A DNA stretch of 64,000 nt, from positions 25,976-89,975 of the forward strand of contig JAFAGR010000096.1 of the NCBI GenBank assembly GCA_023422565.1, given 5' to 3'. The notes beneath the pieces are model-generated. The model saw nothing but the letters and a program-made list of their open reading frames with translations. It made no database searches and had not been told where the DNA came from. Within the stretch, counting starts at the first letter, position 1. Each line of letters begins with the position of its first letter. Position numbers and translations under genes: made by a program. Origin of the DNA: Bacteroidota bacterium (GTDB lineage: Bacteria; Bacteroidota; Bacteroidia; Chitinophagales; Chitinophagaceae). Shown here piece by piece: positions 33,261-42,388 of this stretch.

Positions 33261-34295
33261 TTATGATCTGACCCTTGGATCAAACCAACGGTAAAGGATA
33301 TCCGTAAACAAGTTAATGATAAGGAAAAGGCATGCAGAAATCAGAACCGCTCCCATCACTACAGGATAGTCCAACTTTTCAAGTGCGTTCACCGTTACCT
33401 TCCCTAAACCATTCCATCCAAAAATATACTCTATAAAAAAAGCACCGGCTAGCAGTTCGGCAAACCAACCGGTTATTACTGTTATTACCGGGTTCATCGC
33501 GTTGGGCAAGGCATGCCTGAATATTACTTTTCCCTTACTCAGGCCCTTTGCATATGCGGTTCTGATGTAATCTTTTTGAAGTTCATTCAACATGGCGCTT
33601 CGCGTGATCTGGCAAATGATGGCCAGCGGGCGTATGCCAAGTGTGAGAGAAGGTAATATTAAATTTTTTATCCTAAGCACCGGCTCTCCCGTTACTTCAT
33701 TCACTTCGTATAGGCTCCCGCTAAAATTCAGGCCGGTATAAGGTTGAAGCAAGATTCCGAAAACATAAGCAATGATTATCGCCATAAAGAAAGACGGCGC
33801 TGAAATGCCGGCTACGGAAGCAAGCACCGTAGACGTATCTAACCATCTTCCTTTATTAACTGCAGCAATGATTCCGAACAGAATTCCAAAAACAATGGCA
33901 AAAGCCATTGCCGCAACTGCGAGTATTATGGTGGCCGGTAAAACCTGCATCAACATTTCTGCAACCGGCCGGCGCGTTTGATAACTTTTTCCCAGATACG
34001 GTATTTTGATACCGAATTTGTTTTCATCACCAATAAAAAAACCTTTAAGCCCTTTTCTGCTTATATCCTCTGCAGAATGAACGCTTACCGGAGATACATC
34101 ATTTGCATAAAGTAGAAATTGTTTCCAAACCGGTTTGTCAAGATTAAGTTCCTGCCTGATGTTTAAAAGAGTTTTTTGATCTCCGGTCTGCCCTACCAAC
34201 ATCCTGTCCGGATCACCAATGCCCTGGAACATCAAAAAAACGAGTAGAACGATCCCCGCCAAAACCAAAAATGCATGGAAAGATCGTTTGATCAT
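33261..34295 (-). CDS. ABC transporter permease, dipeptide/oligopeptide type (DppB-like)
   Basis: An inner-membrane permease of 344 residues with six membrane helices. The N-terminal helix is followed by a long periplasmic loop with VGQTGDQKTLLNIRQELNLDKP, typical of DppB/OppB. The cytoplasmic coupling motif appears as RTAYAKGLSKGKVIFRHALP. The partner DppC, ATPases and binding protein are not in this window. It is 49 bases downstream of the BT_3928 gene on the same strand. Confidence 0.92.
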   Translation of the reverse strand: MIKRSFHAFLVLAGIVLLVFLMFQGIGDPDRMLVGQTGDQKTLLNIRQELNLDKPVWKQFLLYANDVSPVSVHSAEDISRKGLKGFFIGDENKFGIKIPYLGKSYQTRRPVAEMLMQVLPATIILAVAAMAFAIVFGILFGIIAAVNKGRWLDTSTVLASVAGISAPSFFMAIIIAYVFGILLQPYTGLNFSGSLYEVNEVTGEPVLRIKNLILPSLTLGIRPLAIICQITRSAMLNELQKDYIRTAYAKGLSKGKVIFRHALPNAMNPVITVITGWFAELLAGAFFIEYIFGWNGLGKVTVNALEKLDYPVVMGAVLISACLFLIINLFTDILYRWFDPRVRS

Positions 34296-34314
34296 AAACT
34301 ATGTATTTCTTTGA

Positions 34315-34349
34315 TGAACTAGAAACCAGGAACTACAGACTAACTCAAA
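34315..34349. repeat. Degenerate 7-bp tandem array (5 units) at a stop codon
   Basis: Units such as GGAACTA and TGAACTA repeat in phase across the 49-base gap and reach the stop codon of the BT_3928 gene (34345-34347). Same family as 47303-47362. Confidence 0.5.
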
Positions 34350-35457
34350 GTTTCACCTCATCAAAACCTGCCCAGCCCCACTTGTCAACCACTACCGCAC
34401 CTTTCATCTTGTACAACGTGGGCGTACTGCGGGCTGCAGTTTTAATTGCCGTAGCGTCGAGCGAAAAAATGCCATCAACCTTAACGCCATGACTATTGAG
34501 GAAAATCTCCACACTTCTCCGTTGTGAAGAAGCCACGTAAACCGGCCGGTCCGAAGTTTCAACTATCTCTTTAAAATCGTCGAGCCACTTTTTCGAATCC
34601 TCGTTTATTTCCTGTAGAAATAGTAAATAGAAAACCGTTTCACCGGTAAATATGCTTTCCGTAACATCATTGCCCGAACTGTCTGCCAAATGAAAATCAT
34701 TTATCAATGGAATGTTGTTCCTACCCTTTTCAATTAACTTCTGAGTCCGGTCAACAAATTCCCATGTACTGTCCGGCAGTGCATCTGCCGTAAACTCTTT
34801 TTGTTCTGAACCTTTTTTGTAAACAAATACATAATCAAATTTATCCTGAACTGCATCTGCAGGCATTTCGCGAAGCTTCATAATATTATTTCCTTTTTTA
34901 AAAGGGAGGCAGTCAACCACGGGGAGATAGCGAAGCACATACCATTGCAGAAAGAGAGTGGCAAGTGTGGCCACCAAAATGAGCGTTCCGGAAATAAATC
35001 TTTTTGCAAGCGGATTAATGAAGCGTTGGCCGATAATTAAAACTAATATAAGTACAAGCAGGATAATGTCTTTAGCAAAGGTTTGCATGGGCGTGATGGG
35101 AATACAATCGCCAAAACAGCCACAGGCGCGGATCTTACCGCTGAAAAGAACATAACTGGTTAAGAAAGTAAAAAGGATCATCAATAACAGTAACAAAACA
35201 GTAGTGAGTTTTCTTTGAAAGCCCAATAACAAGGCCACACCCAGCACCACTTCAAGGGTGATCATCACAATGGAAAAACCAAGCGCATAATCATTTAACG
35301 AACTCATCAGTCCCGGCATCCAGCCCTCGTGCGAAAAGGCTTCAAAGAACTCCTGCATCTTATAGGCGAGGCCGCGCGGATCAATTGCCTTGACGAGGCC
35401 GCTGAATATAAAAAGTACACCGGTTATAAATCTTGCAACGTTTACTACGATCTTCAT
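34345..35457 (-). CDS. BT_3928-type DoxX family membrane protein with C-terminal domain
   Basis: A 370-residue protein. The N-terminal half is a DoxX-type four-helix membrane domain (ITGVLFIFSGLVKAIDPRG, then TLEVVLGVALLLGF) with a Cys-containing segment KIRACGCFGDCIPI after the third helix, which suggests redox chemistry with thiols or quinones. A further helix (LILVATLATLFLQWYVL) precedes a periplasmic thioredoxin-like region. The group is known in Bacteroidota as BT_3928 family and usually sits, as here, after DUF1599 near folP. Function is unproven. Confidence 0.85.
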   Translation of the reverse strand: MKIVVNVARFITGVLFIFSGLVKAIDPRGLAYKMQEFFEAFSHEGWMPGLMSSLNDYALGFSIVMITLEVVLGVALLLGFQRKLTTVLLLLLMILFTFLTSYVLFSGKIRACGCFGDCIPITPMQTFAKDIILLVLILVLIIGQRFINPLAKRFISGTLILVATLATLFLQWYVLRYLPVVDCLPFKKGNNIMKLREMPADAVQDKFDYVFVYKKGSEQKEFTADALPDSTWEFVDRTQKLIEKGRNNIPLINDFHLADSSGNDVTESIFTGETVFYLLFLQEINEDSKKWLDDFKEIVETSDRPVYVASSQRRSVEIFLNSHGVKVDGIFSLDATAIKTAARSTPTLYKMKGAVVVDKWGWAGFDEVKL

Positions 35458-35461
35458 AATA

Positions 35462-36010
35462 TTAATGTTTTCCTTCTCCTATCATTATAAGTGCAAAAGC
35501 GGAGTAATTCAAAATGTCAAAGAAGTTTGCATCAACTCCCTCACTTGCAATGGTAACTCCATCGTTACCGATTATCTGTTTTATTCGGAGTATTTTAGCC
35601 AGTATCAGGTCAGTGTAACTTTCCTGGCTCATTTCCCTCCAGGCTTCTCCGTAATCATGGTTCTTATCTGCCATCAATTGCTTCGCGCGGTTCACCTGGG
35701 CGTCATACAGATTCTGCACCTCGCTTACCGAAAGCATCTCAACTTCCTCGCTCCCCAATTCAAGCTGAACCAGGCCTATTATCGCATAATTTAAAATTCC
35801 CTGGAACTCCGACCGGATGTCGTCCCCAATCTTTTGGGTTTTCTTTTCCTGTATGGTACGAATTCGCTTTGCCTTAATATATATCTGGTCAGCAATGGAA
35901 ATTGTACGGTACACTCTCCATGAAGTGCCATAGTCCTTTGTTTTCTTGAGAAAAGTTTCCCTGCAAGAATTCACTGCCTCATCGTACTGCAAATTTGTAT
36001 GCATAAGCAA
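35462..36010 (-). CDS. Tandem DUF1599 protein
   Basis: A 182-residue cytoplasmic protein of two DUF1599 repeats: residues 9-85 with KKTKDYGTSWRVYR, and 105-180 with ADKNHDYGEAWREM. Each repeat has the DYGxxWR core. The fold belongs to the all-alpha NTP pyrophosphohydrolase-like group by family, but no activity is shown. It is four bases upstream of the BT_3928 gene and divergent from folP, the normal order in this phylum. Start alternatives (Met1 or Met3) are equivalent. Confidence 0.85.
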   Translation of the reverse strand: MLMHTNLQYDEAVNSCRETFLKKTKDYGTSWRVYRTISIADQIYIKAKRIRTIQEKKTQKIGDDIRSEFQGILNYAIIGLVQLELGSEEVEMLSVSEVQNLYDAQVNRAKQLMADKNHDYGEAWREMSQESYTDLILAKILRIKQIIGNDGVTIASEGVDANFFDILNYSAFALIMIGEGKH

Positions 36011-36072
36011 GCCTGTTTGGTGGCCAAATTAATGGCAACTTTGTATATCTTCAAAAATACAATTAACCCTGT

Positions 36073-36909
36073 ATGTTCTCACTTAATCTCAAGGGAAATC
36101 TGCTGGCTTCAGATGATGTAATGATAATGGGCATCCTCAACATCACACCTGATTCTTTTTTTACATCCAATTGGCAAAGCAGCAAGGCCGAAATTATTAC
36201 CATGGTGGAAGTGATGTTGAAAAATGGAATGGATATGATTGATATAGGCGGACAAAGCACAAGGCCGGGCAGCGAAAGAATTTCAGAAAAAGAAGAACTT
36301 TCGCGAATTCTGCCTGTAATACAAATTATACATAAAGAATTTCCCCAACTTCCTGTTTCTGTAGATACCTATCAATCCCGCGTAGCCGAAGAAGCAGTAA
36401 ATGCAGGAGCTTCCATTATCAACGACATCAGCGGAGGTGATATGGACAATGCCATGCTGAAAACCGTGGCTGCGCTCGGTGTGCCTTATGTATGCATGCA
36501 CATGCAGGGGAGGCCGGAAACGATGCAGGAAAATCCGGTTTACAATGATGTGGCTTCCGAAGTTTTCAGAGCCCTGGCCTATAAAACTGAAAAGTGCCTC
36601 GCAGCCGGAATTAAAGATGTGATACTTGATCCCGGCTTCGGGTTCGGAAAAAATATTGACCACAACTTCAGGCTACTGAATCGCCTCAGCGATTTTAAAA
36701 TGCTCGGCAAGCCAGTTATGGCCGGACTTTCCCGAAAAAGTTTAATATTCAAAACCCTGGGGATAACCGCTGCCGAATCCAGGAACGGCACAACGGTTAT
36801 GAACACATTGGCAGTGTTAAACGGTGCAAACATCCTTCGCGTTCACGATGTGCCGGAAGCCAATGAAGTGCGCAAACTGATTCGTGCATATAAAAAAGCC
36901 GCTTCATAA
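36073..36909 (+). CDS. folP: Dihydropteroate synthase
   Basis: Joins p-aminobenzoate to hydroxymethyl-dihydropterin pyrophosphate; the sulfonamide target. The 278 residues include MGILNITPDSFF, the pterin-binding DIGGQSTRPGSE, VSVDTYQSRVAEEA, IINDISGG, DPGFGFGK, and the final GLSRKSLI and RVHDVPE. Its last codons form one arm of the terminator hairpin used by the opposing FKBP gene (36892-36920). folB for the same pathway is at 6 kb. Confidence 0.95.
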   Translation: MFSLNLKGNLLASDDVMIMGILNITPDSFFTSNWQSSKAEIITMVEVMLKNGMDMIDIGGQSTRPGSERISEKEELSRILPVIQIIHKEFPQLPVSVDTYQSRVAEEAVNAGASIINDISGGDMDNAMLKTVAALGVPYVCMHMQGRPETMQENPVYNDVASEVFRALAYKTEKCLAAGIKDVILDPGFGFGKNIDHNFRLLNRLSDFKMLGKPVMAGLSRKSLIFKTLGITAAESRNGTTVMNTLAVLNGANILRVHDVPEANEVRKLIRAYKKAAS

Positions 36910-36920
36910 CGGAAGCGGCT
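36892..36920 (-). terminator. Terminator of the FKBP gene, embedded in the folP coding end
   Basis: A 9-bp stem (AGCCGCTTC, 36897-36905, with complement 36912-36920) and a 6-base loop containing the folP stop codon. On the minus strand it runs into six T (36897-36892), giving a strong terminator 22 bases beyond the FKBP stop. In the plus direction a T-run occurs only after nine further bases, so a role for folP is weaker. Confidence 0.75.
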
Positions 36921-36941
36921 AATCGAAGATTTTTTTTGTTG

Positions 36942-37994
36942 TTATTTTGAGGAATCAGGCTTTTCAGAATTCCTGATCTGTTCCTGCATTTGCTGTTGCA
37001 CCTGGCTTTGTATCTGCTGCAATTGCATAGCCTCCCTTCTCTTTTTCATTTCCTCTTCCATTCTTATTCTGCCCTGCTCCCGGTTCAATGCATCTACAAC
37101 TTCAATATCGAAGATGAGTACAGAATATGGTGGTATATCACTTCCCGCTCCACGGCTGCCGTAAGCAAGGTTTGATGGAATATAAAATTTTCCTTTTGAG
37201 CCTTTTTTCATCATAAGCAACCCATCTCTCCATCCGGTAATTACGCCCTGCCCGAGGCTCGGGTCGTTTGTAAGATTCACGTAAAATGGTTCGGGATGAT
37301 TAAATGAAGGGTCGGTGTTACTGTCGAAAACTTTGCCATCGAGTGTTCTGCCTGTGTAATTAACCACAGCAATGTTAGATGTGTCAAGCAAATTGCCGGT
37401 GCCCTCCTGCTGTATTTCAACATACATTCCCAAAGGACTTTTACTTACTTTAATATTATTCTTTTTAAAATGATCCTGTAATTTCTGCTCATCAATTGCC
37501 AATTGTTCCTGGTCTTTTTTATTTTGAATTTCCAGCGCTTTCGTCATGGCCACCTGCCTTGCGCTGTCGGCCTGCGCTTCAGTTTTGTAAACATTCAGGA
37601 GTTTGATTGTAGTAATCAGGAAATGACCTTTCTTAATAAAGGGCGGCATTCCGGCGGGGTCGGCTTTAAACATGCTGTCGCTTAAAATTCTGATCACCAC
37701 ACTATCGCCCACGCTCATCTGCTTTAAAATATTATAAAACGGGCGAGGCAGTGAAGTGGTGTCTAACACTTCAGTTGCCGGCAGCGAACTTCTTGTATCA
37801 TGGATAGAAGAATCTTTTCTGCCGGTACGGTAGAAGCGGCCCACATGCATTTCTAAAAAATCTCCATGAGCCACCTTCGGGCCCTTACCTGATGAAATGA
37901 TCTTGTACTCAAGCCCTTCCTCTCCTTTTTTAAATGATTCCTGGCATGAAACCAAAGCAACTGCCAGCACAATGAACATTGAAAATTTACGCAT
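36942..37994 (-). CDS. FKBP-type peptidyl-prolyl isomerase lipoprotein
   Basis: A 350-residue envelope protein with lipobox VALVSC (Cys17). Residues 25-145 look like a degenerate FKBP domain, with GDSVVIRIL in the expected place. Residues 185-305 are a full FKBP domain: VVNYTGRTLDGKVFDSN, GWRDGLLMMKKGSKGKFYIP and LAYGSRGAGSDIPPYSVLIF. The C-terminal 45 residues are Gln/Met-rich and probably coiled-coil. It probably helps fold exported proteins. It lies 18 bases after the NrnA gene on the same strand. Confidence 0.92.
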   Translation of the reverse strand: MRKFSMFIVLAVALVSCQESFKKGEEGLEYKIISSGKGPKVAHGDFLEMHVGRFYRTGRKDSSIHDTRSSLPATEVLDTTSLPRPFYNILKQMSVGDSVVIRILSDSMFKADPAGMPPFIKKGHFLITTIKLLNVYKTEAQADSARQVAMTKALEIQNKKDQEQLAIDEQKLQDHFKKNNIKVSKSPLGMYVEIQQEGTGNLLDTSNIAVVNYTGRTLDGKVFDSNTDPSFNHPEPFYVNLTNDPSLGQGVITGWRDGLLMMKKGSKGKFYIPSNLAYGSRGAGSDIPPYSVLIFDIEVVDALNREQGRIRMEEEMKKRREAMQLQQIQSQVQQQMQEQIRNSEKPDSSK

Positions 37995-38012
37995 TGTTGT
38001 TATTATGTATGT

Positions 38013-39035
38013 TTAGAATTGATATGTGGTTAACTGCGCGCGATTCTCTTTAACTGCGGCCATAAACTGTTGCACTACTTCCTGCAAAGGATCACGGCTG
38101 GAGCCGCCTGCAGCATTAAAATGCCCGCCCCCGTTAAAATATTTTCTTGCAAAGGTGTTTACATCAAAATCGCCCTTGCTTCTGAATGAGCACTTTCTTT
38201 CTTCGCCGCGATCTATAACTATTGCGGCAAGCTTGATCCCCTGAATGCTTAACGGATAATTTACAAGCCCTTCAGTATCGCCCGTTTTAATATCAAATTT
38301 AATAAGGTCCGACTGAGGTACAGCAATGATGGCTGTATTATATTCATAATGCACCTGCATTAAATTCAACAAAACATGGCCAATAAACCTGAAACGGTTT
38401 TCCGAAAAATTATCAAAGAGATTTTCATGCACCGGGCCATGTTCAAGACCACGCGTTTTCAGGTCGGCTATCATGCTATGCACGCTTGCAGTGGTTGACG
38501 GAAAACGAAAAGAGCCCGTATCTGTCATAACACCGGCATACAAACATTCAGCACACTCCTTATTTAATAATTGCTGGTGACCTGAATTAATTATGAAATC
38601 GTAAACCATTTCAGCCGTAGAACTCTTCGTGGTATCGCTAATGCCGTAGGCGAACTTTTCAACCTGGGGCTCCTGGTGGTGGTCAATTAAAATTTTTTCG
38701 CCTGATGCCGACTCCAGTTTCGGCTCCATTCTCTTTGTGCGGCCAAGTGTGTTGAAATCAAGGCAAAAGATCCACTCTGCATCAGAAAGCGCCATGTCCG
38801 CTTTTTGTGTCATGCTTTCATAATCCAGCACCTCATTGCAGCCGGGCATCCAATTTAAAAAGCTGGCCCAGTTGGTTGGAGAAATTACCGTAACCGCGTG
38901 CCCCAGTTGTTTTAAGAAATGGGAAAGCCCTAAAGTTGAACCCATCGCATCGCCATCAGGCTTTTGGTGCATAGTAATTACCACCCTGCGGGGTTGATTA
39001 AGCAATGGATAGATATTCTTAATGGGCTGCATCAT
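38013..39035 (-). CDS. nrnA: DHH family phosphoesterase (NrnA-type oligoribonuclease/pAp phosphatase)
   Basis: A 340-residue Mn-dependent phosphoesterase that degrades nanoRNA and may dephosphorylate pAp. The DHH part shows MHQKPDGDAMGSTLGLS, the signature ILIDHHQEP, and the TDTGSFRF metal-site segment; the DHHA1 domain ends with GGGHFNAAGGSS. Length agrees with B. subtilis NrnA (about 313). A TACTTTTG box (39044-39051, minus) lies eight bases before the start. Met1 and Met2 are both possible starts. Confidence 0.92.
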   Translation of the reverse strand: MMQPIKNIYPLLNQPRRVVITMHQKPDGDAMGSTLGLSHFLKQLGHAVTVISPTNWASFLNWMPGCNEVLDYESMTQKADMALSDAEWIFCLDFNTLGRTKRMEPKLESASGEKILIDHHQEPQVEKFAYGISDTTKSSTAEMVYDFIINSGHQQLLNKECAECLYAGVMTDTGSFRFPSTTASVHSMIADLKTRGLEHGPVHENLFDNFSENRFRFIGHVLLNLMQVHYEYNTAIIAVPQSDLIKFDIKTGDTEGLVNYPLSIQGIKLAAIVIDRGEERKCSFRSKGDFDVNTFARKYFNGGGHFNAAGGSSRDPLQEVVQQFMAAVKENRAQLTTYQF

Positions 39036-39116
39036 GGAAGGCGCAAAAGTAGTGAAAACCCGCTGACATCATGAAAATTAATGCTGCGATAGTCAGCCGG
39101 CAGCGCTCACTTTCCC

Positions 39117-39124
39117 TATCTTTG
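39117..39124 (+). promoter_or_regulatory. Candidate -7 box for ndk
   Basis: TATCTTTG, the same octamer as at 647-654, ends 19 bases before the ndk start codon. The TTTG partner is not clear. Confidence 0.5.
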
Positions 39125-39143
39125 CGCGCAAATTTTAAAGAAA

Positions 39144-39560
39144 ATGACCAACAGAACTTTTACAATGATCAAACCCGATGCTACTGCAAACGGAGATACA
39201 GGAGCTATACTCGAGATGATCAATAAGGCCGGCTTCCGGATCGCAGCGATGAAAATGACATGGCTGAGCAAAGAAAAAGCAGGTGAATTTTATGCCGTTC
39301 ATAAAGAAAGACCTTTTTATGGCGAACTCGTTGAATTTATGAGCCGCGGGCCGATCACGGCAGCCATTCTTGAAAAAGATAATGCCGTTGAAGATTTCCG
39401 TAAACTGATCGGCGCAACTAATCCTGCCAACGCAGAAGAGGGCACTATAAGAAAAAGATTTGCTGCTTCTGTAGGAGAAAATGCAATACACGGCAGCGAC
39501 AGCAATGAAAATGCCGCAATAGAAAGAGATTTCTTTTTTAGTAAGCTCGAACAGTTTTAA
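39144..39560 (+). CDS. ndk: Nucleoside-diphosphate kinase
   Basis: Transfers the gamma phosphate between nucleoside triphosphates and diphosphates through a phospho-His. The 138 residues match the family exactly. RTFTMIKPDATANG opens the fold, and the catalytic His is in NAIHGSDSNENA. It is monocistronic, with a candidate promoter and a strong terminator. Confidence 0.96.
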   Translation: MTNRTFTMIKPDATANGDTGAILEMINKAGFRIAAMKMTWLSKEKAGEFYAVHKERPFYGELVEFMSRGPITAAILEKDNAVEDFRKLIGATNPANAEEGTIRKRFAASVGENAIHGSDSNENAAIERDFFFSKLEQF

Positions 39561-39579
39561 GACCTCAATGAATTTCAGA

Positions 39580-39607
39580 AAAGGGAACGGTGATTCGTTC
39601 CCTTTTT
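39580..39607 (+). terminator. Rho-independent terminator of ndk
   Basis: A perfect 10-bp stem (AAAGGGAACG, 39580-39589, with complement 39596-39605) with a 6-base loop and T-run, 20 bases after the ndk stop. Confidence 0.87.
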
Positions 39608-39668
39608 ACTTTTTTTTAGAATTAGCTCTAAAAAATCAATTTAGATTTACAGATAAAAATCATCAAGT

Positions 39669-40979
39669 ATGAAAAAATGGTTAATTCCGGTTTTGATGTT
39701 GTTTTCACTAAAGGGACAGGCACAACTGAAAGCCGGCGATGTACAAACCTTTACGTTGAAAAACGGTATGAAGTTTCTGATTGTGGAAGACTTCTCCATT
39801 CCCAATGCGAATATGTATTTGTTTTACAAAGTTGGTTCGAGAAATGAACATCCGGGCATTACGGGGTTGTCGCATTTTTTTGAGCACATGATGTTCAACG
39901 GAGCAAAAAAATATGGCCCAAAGATGTTTGATCGCACCATGGAATTCAACGGAGGCGCGAACAATGCCTATACTACCGAGAATGTAACTGTATATACAAA
40001 CTGGTTTCCTGCGTCCGCTACTCCTGTGATCTTCGACCTTGAGGCCGATCGCATCTCAAGCCTTAGCATAGACCCTAAAATGGTGGAAAGTGAGCGTGGA
40101 GTTGTGTTGAGCGAAAGAAGTACAGGCCTGGAGAATTCGCCATGGCGGGTGCTTTTCCAAAATCTTATGGCAACAGCCTTCCAGGAACATCCCTACCACT
40201 GGCCGGTAATGGGTTATGAAGATGATATGAAAAACTGGAAACAGGCTGACCTGGAGAAGTATTTTGAAACCTATTATGCTCCGAACAATTGTGTAGTTAT
40301 GTCTGGTGCGATTAAAACATCAGACATAAAAAAACTCGCCGAGGAATACCTGGAAAAAATTCCATCGCAACCCGAGCCTGCTAAAGTACACATCACCGAA
40401 CCTCCGCAACTTGGCGAACGGCGCATTGAAGTGAAGCGGGAGGTGAGTTCTCCTTACCTCGCAATCGGCTATCACATCCCGGAGACAAAGCATGAAGATT
40501 ATTATCCCCTTGTATTGCTAAGTGACATTATGAGTTCAGGCAAATCGTCCAGGCTTTACCGTGAGTTGGTTGACAAGCGCCAGGTGGCTACCATGATCGC
40601 CACCAGTATAGATGTAAACTTTGATCCATCCTTATTCGCCGTATACGGTGTAGCCGCGGGGGCCGGTTCGGAATCCGCAATGGAACAGGCGGTTTATGAG
40701 GTTATCGACTCCATTGCAAAAAATGGCATAACTGCAGAAGAGCTTCAAAAAGTGAAGAATGCGAAATTGATGGAATTCTATTCCCAAATTGAAACCATTA
40801 ACGGAAAATCAAACAACATCGGCACTTATGAAGTGTTCTTTGGCGATTATAAAAAAATGTTTGACGCCCCCGCAGAATTTAATAAAGTAACCGCCGACGA
40901 TATTAAACGGGTGGCCGGGAAATATTTCAAAAAAGCAAAAAGATCTGTAGCCCTGCTAAAATCTGATGTGGGTGAATGA
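39669..40979 (+). CDS. M16 family zinc metallopeptidase, catalytic subunit
   Basis: A 436-residue exported protease. A signal peptide (residues 1-18, ending in GQA) precedes the M16 domain. The inverted zinc motif is complete: His69-Phe-Phe-Glu72-His73, with the third ligand Glu in the later segment FDLEADRI. The second, inactive M16 lobe follows with SSGKSSRLYREL. The next gene encodes a related protein without the zinc motif, so the two probably form a heterodimer like the mitochondrial processing peptidase or other two-gene M16 systems. Acts in the periplasm. Confidence 0.93.
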   Translation: MKKWLIPVLMLFSLKGQAQLKAGDVQTFTLKNGMKFLIVEDFSIPNANMYLFYKVGSRNEHPGITGLSHFFEHMMFNGAKKYGPKMFDRTMEFNGGANNAYTTENVTVYTNWFPASATPVIFDLEADRISSLSIDPKMVESERGVVLSERSTGLENSPWRVLFQNLMATAFQEHPYHWPVMGYEDDMKNWKQADLEKYFETYYAPNNCVVMSGAIKTSDIKKLAEEYLEKIPSQPEPAKVHITEPPQLGERRIEVKREVSSPYLAIGYHIPETKHEDYYPLVLLSDIMSSGKSSRLYRELVDKRQVATMIATSIDVNFDPSLFAVYGVAAGAGSESAMEQAVYEVIDSIAKNGITAEELQKVKNAKLMEFYSQIETINGKSNNIGTYEVFFGDYKKMFDAPAEFNKVTADDIKRVAGKYFKKAKRSVALLKSDVGE

Positions 40980-41011
40980 TCAATCTCTTTTAAACTTCTA
41001 TAAAAAATAAT

Positions 41012-42388
41012 ATGCTTCGTATATCCTTAATAGTTATCTCCTTTCTTGCAGGCACTTCCGCATTTGCGCAAGGATTTAAAATACCAACTTATACCAGTTT
41101 CAAACTTAAGAATGGCCTGAAGGTTTACCTCATGGAGGCCCGTGAGGTGCCTGTGATCAGCGTTTCGGTAATTTTACCTGCCGGTGCTGTTTATGACAAC
41201 AATCAGAGCGGCCTTGCCTCTTTCACCGCGCGCGGGCTAATGTTCGGCACTAAAAAGTATCCAAAGGCAGTTCTGGATGAAACGATTGATTTTATGGGTG
41301 CGAGTATTAATGCATCTGCCGCAAAAGAATTTGCTTCACTTGAAGCACGCTTCGCATCAAAAGACCAGGAAAAAATGCTCGATATCATCAAAGAGCTTTT
41401 AACAAATGCCACATTCGACACCGCTGAGTTTTCAAAAGCCAAAGCTCGCTCTATTGTAAACCTTGAGCAAATGAAAGAAAGCCCAAGAAGTATGATTCGT
41501 CCTTACTTTGAAAAGTTCATGTACGGGTCTCATCCTTATGGAACTGTGGTTGCAGGCACTGTGCCTTCAGTTTCCAAAATGAGCGCTGCCGACCTAAAAA
41601 TATTTTATGCAAATAATTATTTGCCTGCGGGCGCTGCGATCGCTATCGTAGGTGATTTTCAAACTGCAAAAATGAAAAAACAAATTTCTTCCCTTTTGCA
41701 AAATTGGAAAGGTTCTCCGGCAACAAAGCAGAACCTAAGCATCTCCTCAGTAAACTTCCCCAAGAGCGGAAGGGTGTTGCTTGTAAATAAGGATGATGCA
41801 AGGGAAACCACATTTTATATTGGCTCCGGCGGTGTAAGCAGAAACAACAGCGACATGGTTGCCCTGCAGGTGTTGAACACATATTTCGGAGGACGGTTCA
41901 CTTCACTTTTAAACGATGAGTTGCGCGTAAACACCGGCTTGACTTATGGTGCGAGCAGTTCTTTCTCCTCATTAAAAAATGCAGGAGTTTTCGCGATCAG
42001 CACCTTCACTGCAAACAAAACGACAGAGGCCGCGATGGACAAGGCCTTGGAGGTTGTGGCTCAATTTCAGAAAGGAATTGACGAAGCAAATCTTACATCG
42101 GCCAAGAATTACGTTAAAGGCCAGTTTCCGCCACGCTACGAAACCAGCAGCCAACTAGCCTCATTGCTAACAGATATGTTCTGGTACAATATTCCGGATT
42201 CGTATATCAACGATTTTGAAAAAAATGTTGATGGCTTAACTGTGGAAAAGGCCAATCAACTCATCGCCAAATATTTTCCAAAAGATAACTTTCAGTTTGT
42301 GGTAATCGGTAAGTCTGCAGAGATAAAAGATATGCTGAAGAAATTTGGCGCGGTTACGGAAAAAGACATTAAGGGAGAAGTGGAATAA
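41012..42388 (+). CDS. M16 family protein, non-catalytic partner subunit
   Basis: A 458-residue exported M16-fold protein starting 32 bases after the catalytic subunit gene. The signal peptide ends near TSAFA. Where the zinc motif HxxEH should be, it reads SGLASFTARGLMFG, so it cannot bind zinc. The C-terminal lobe keeps the substrate-binding Arg/Tyr arrangement (ELRVNTGLTYGASSSF) that inactive M16 partners normally provide. It ends directly against the opposing xseB stop with no spacer. Confidence 0.92.
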   Translation: MLRISLIVISFLAGTSAFAQGFKIPTYTSFKLKNGLKVYLMEAREVPVISVSVILPAGAVYDNNQSGLASFTARGLMFGTKKYPKAVLDETIDFMGASINASAAKEFASLEARFASKDQEKMLDIIKELLTNATFDTAEFSKAKARSIVNLEQMKESPRSMIRPYFEKFMYGSHPYGTVVAGTVPSVSKMSAADLKIFYANNYLPAGAAIAIVGDFQTAKMKKQISSLLQNWKGSPATKQNLSISSVNFPKSGRVLLVNKDDARETTFYIGSGGVSRNNSDMVALQVLNTYFGGRFTSLLNDELRVNTGLTYGASSSFSSLKNAGVFAISTFTANKTTEAAMDKALEVVAQFQKGIDEANLTSAKNYVKGQFPPRYETSSQLASLLTDMFWYNIPDSYINDFEKNVDGLTVEKANQLIAKYFPKDNFQFVVIGKSAEIKDMLKKFGAVTEKDIKGEVE

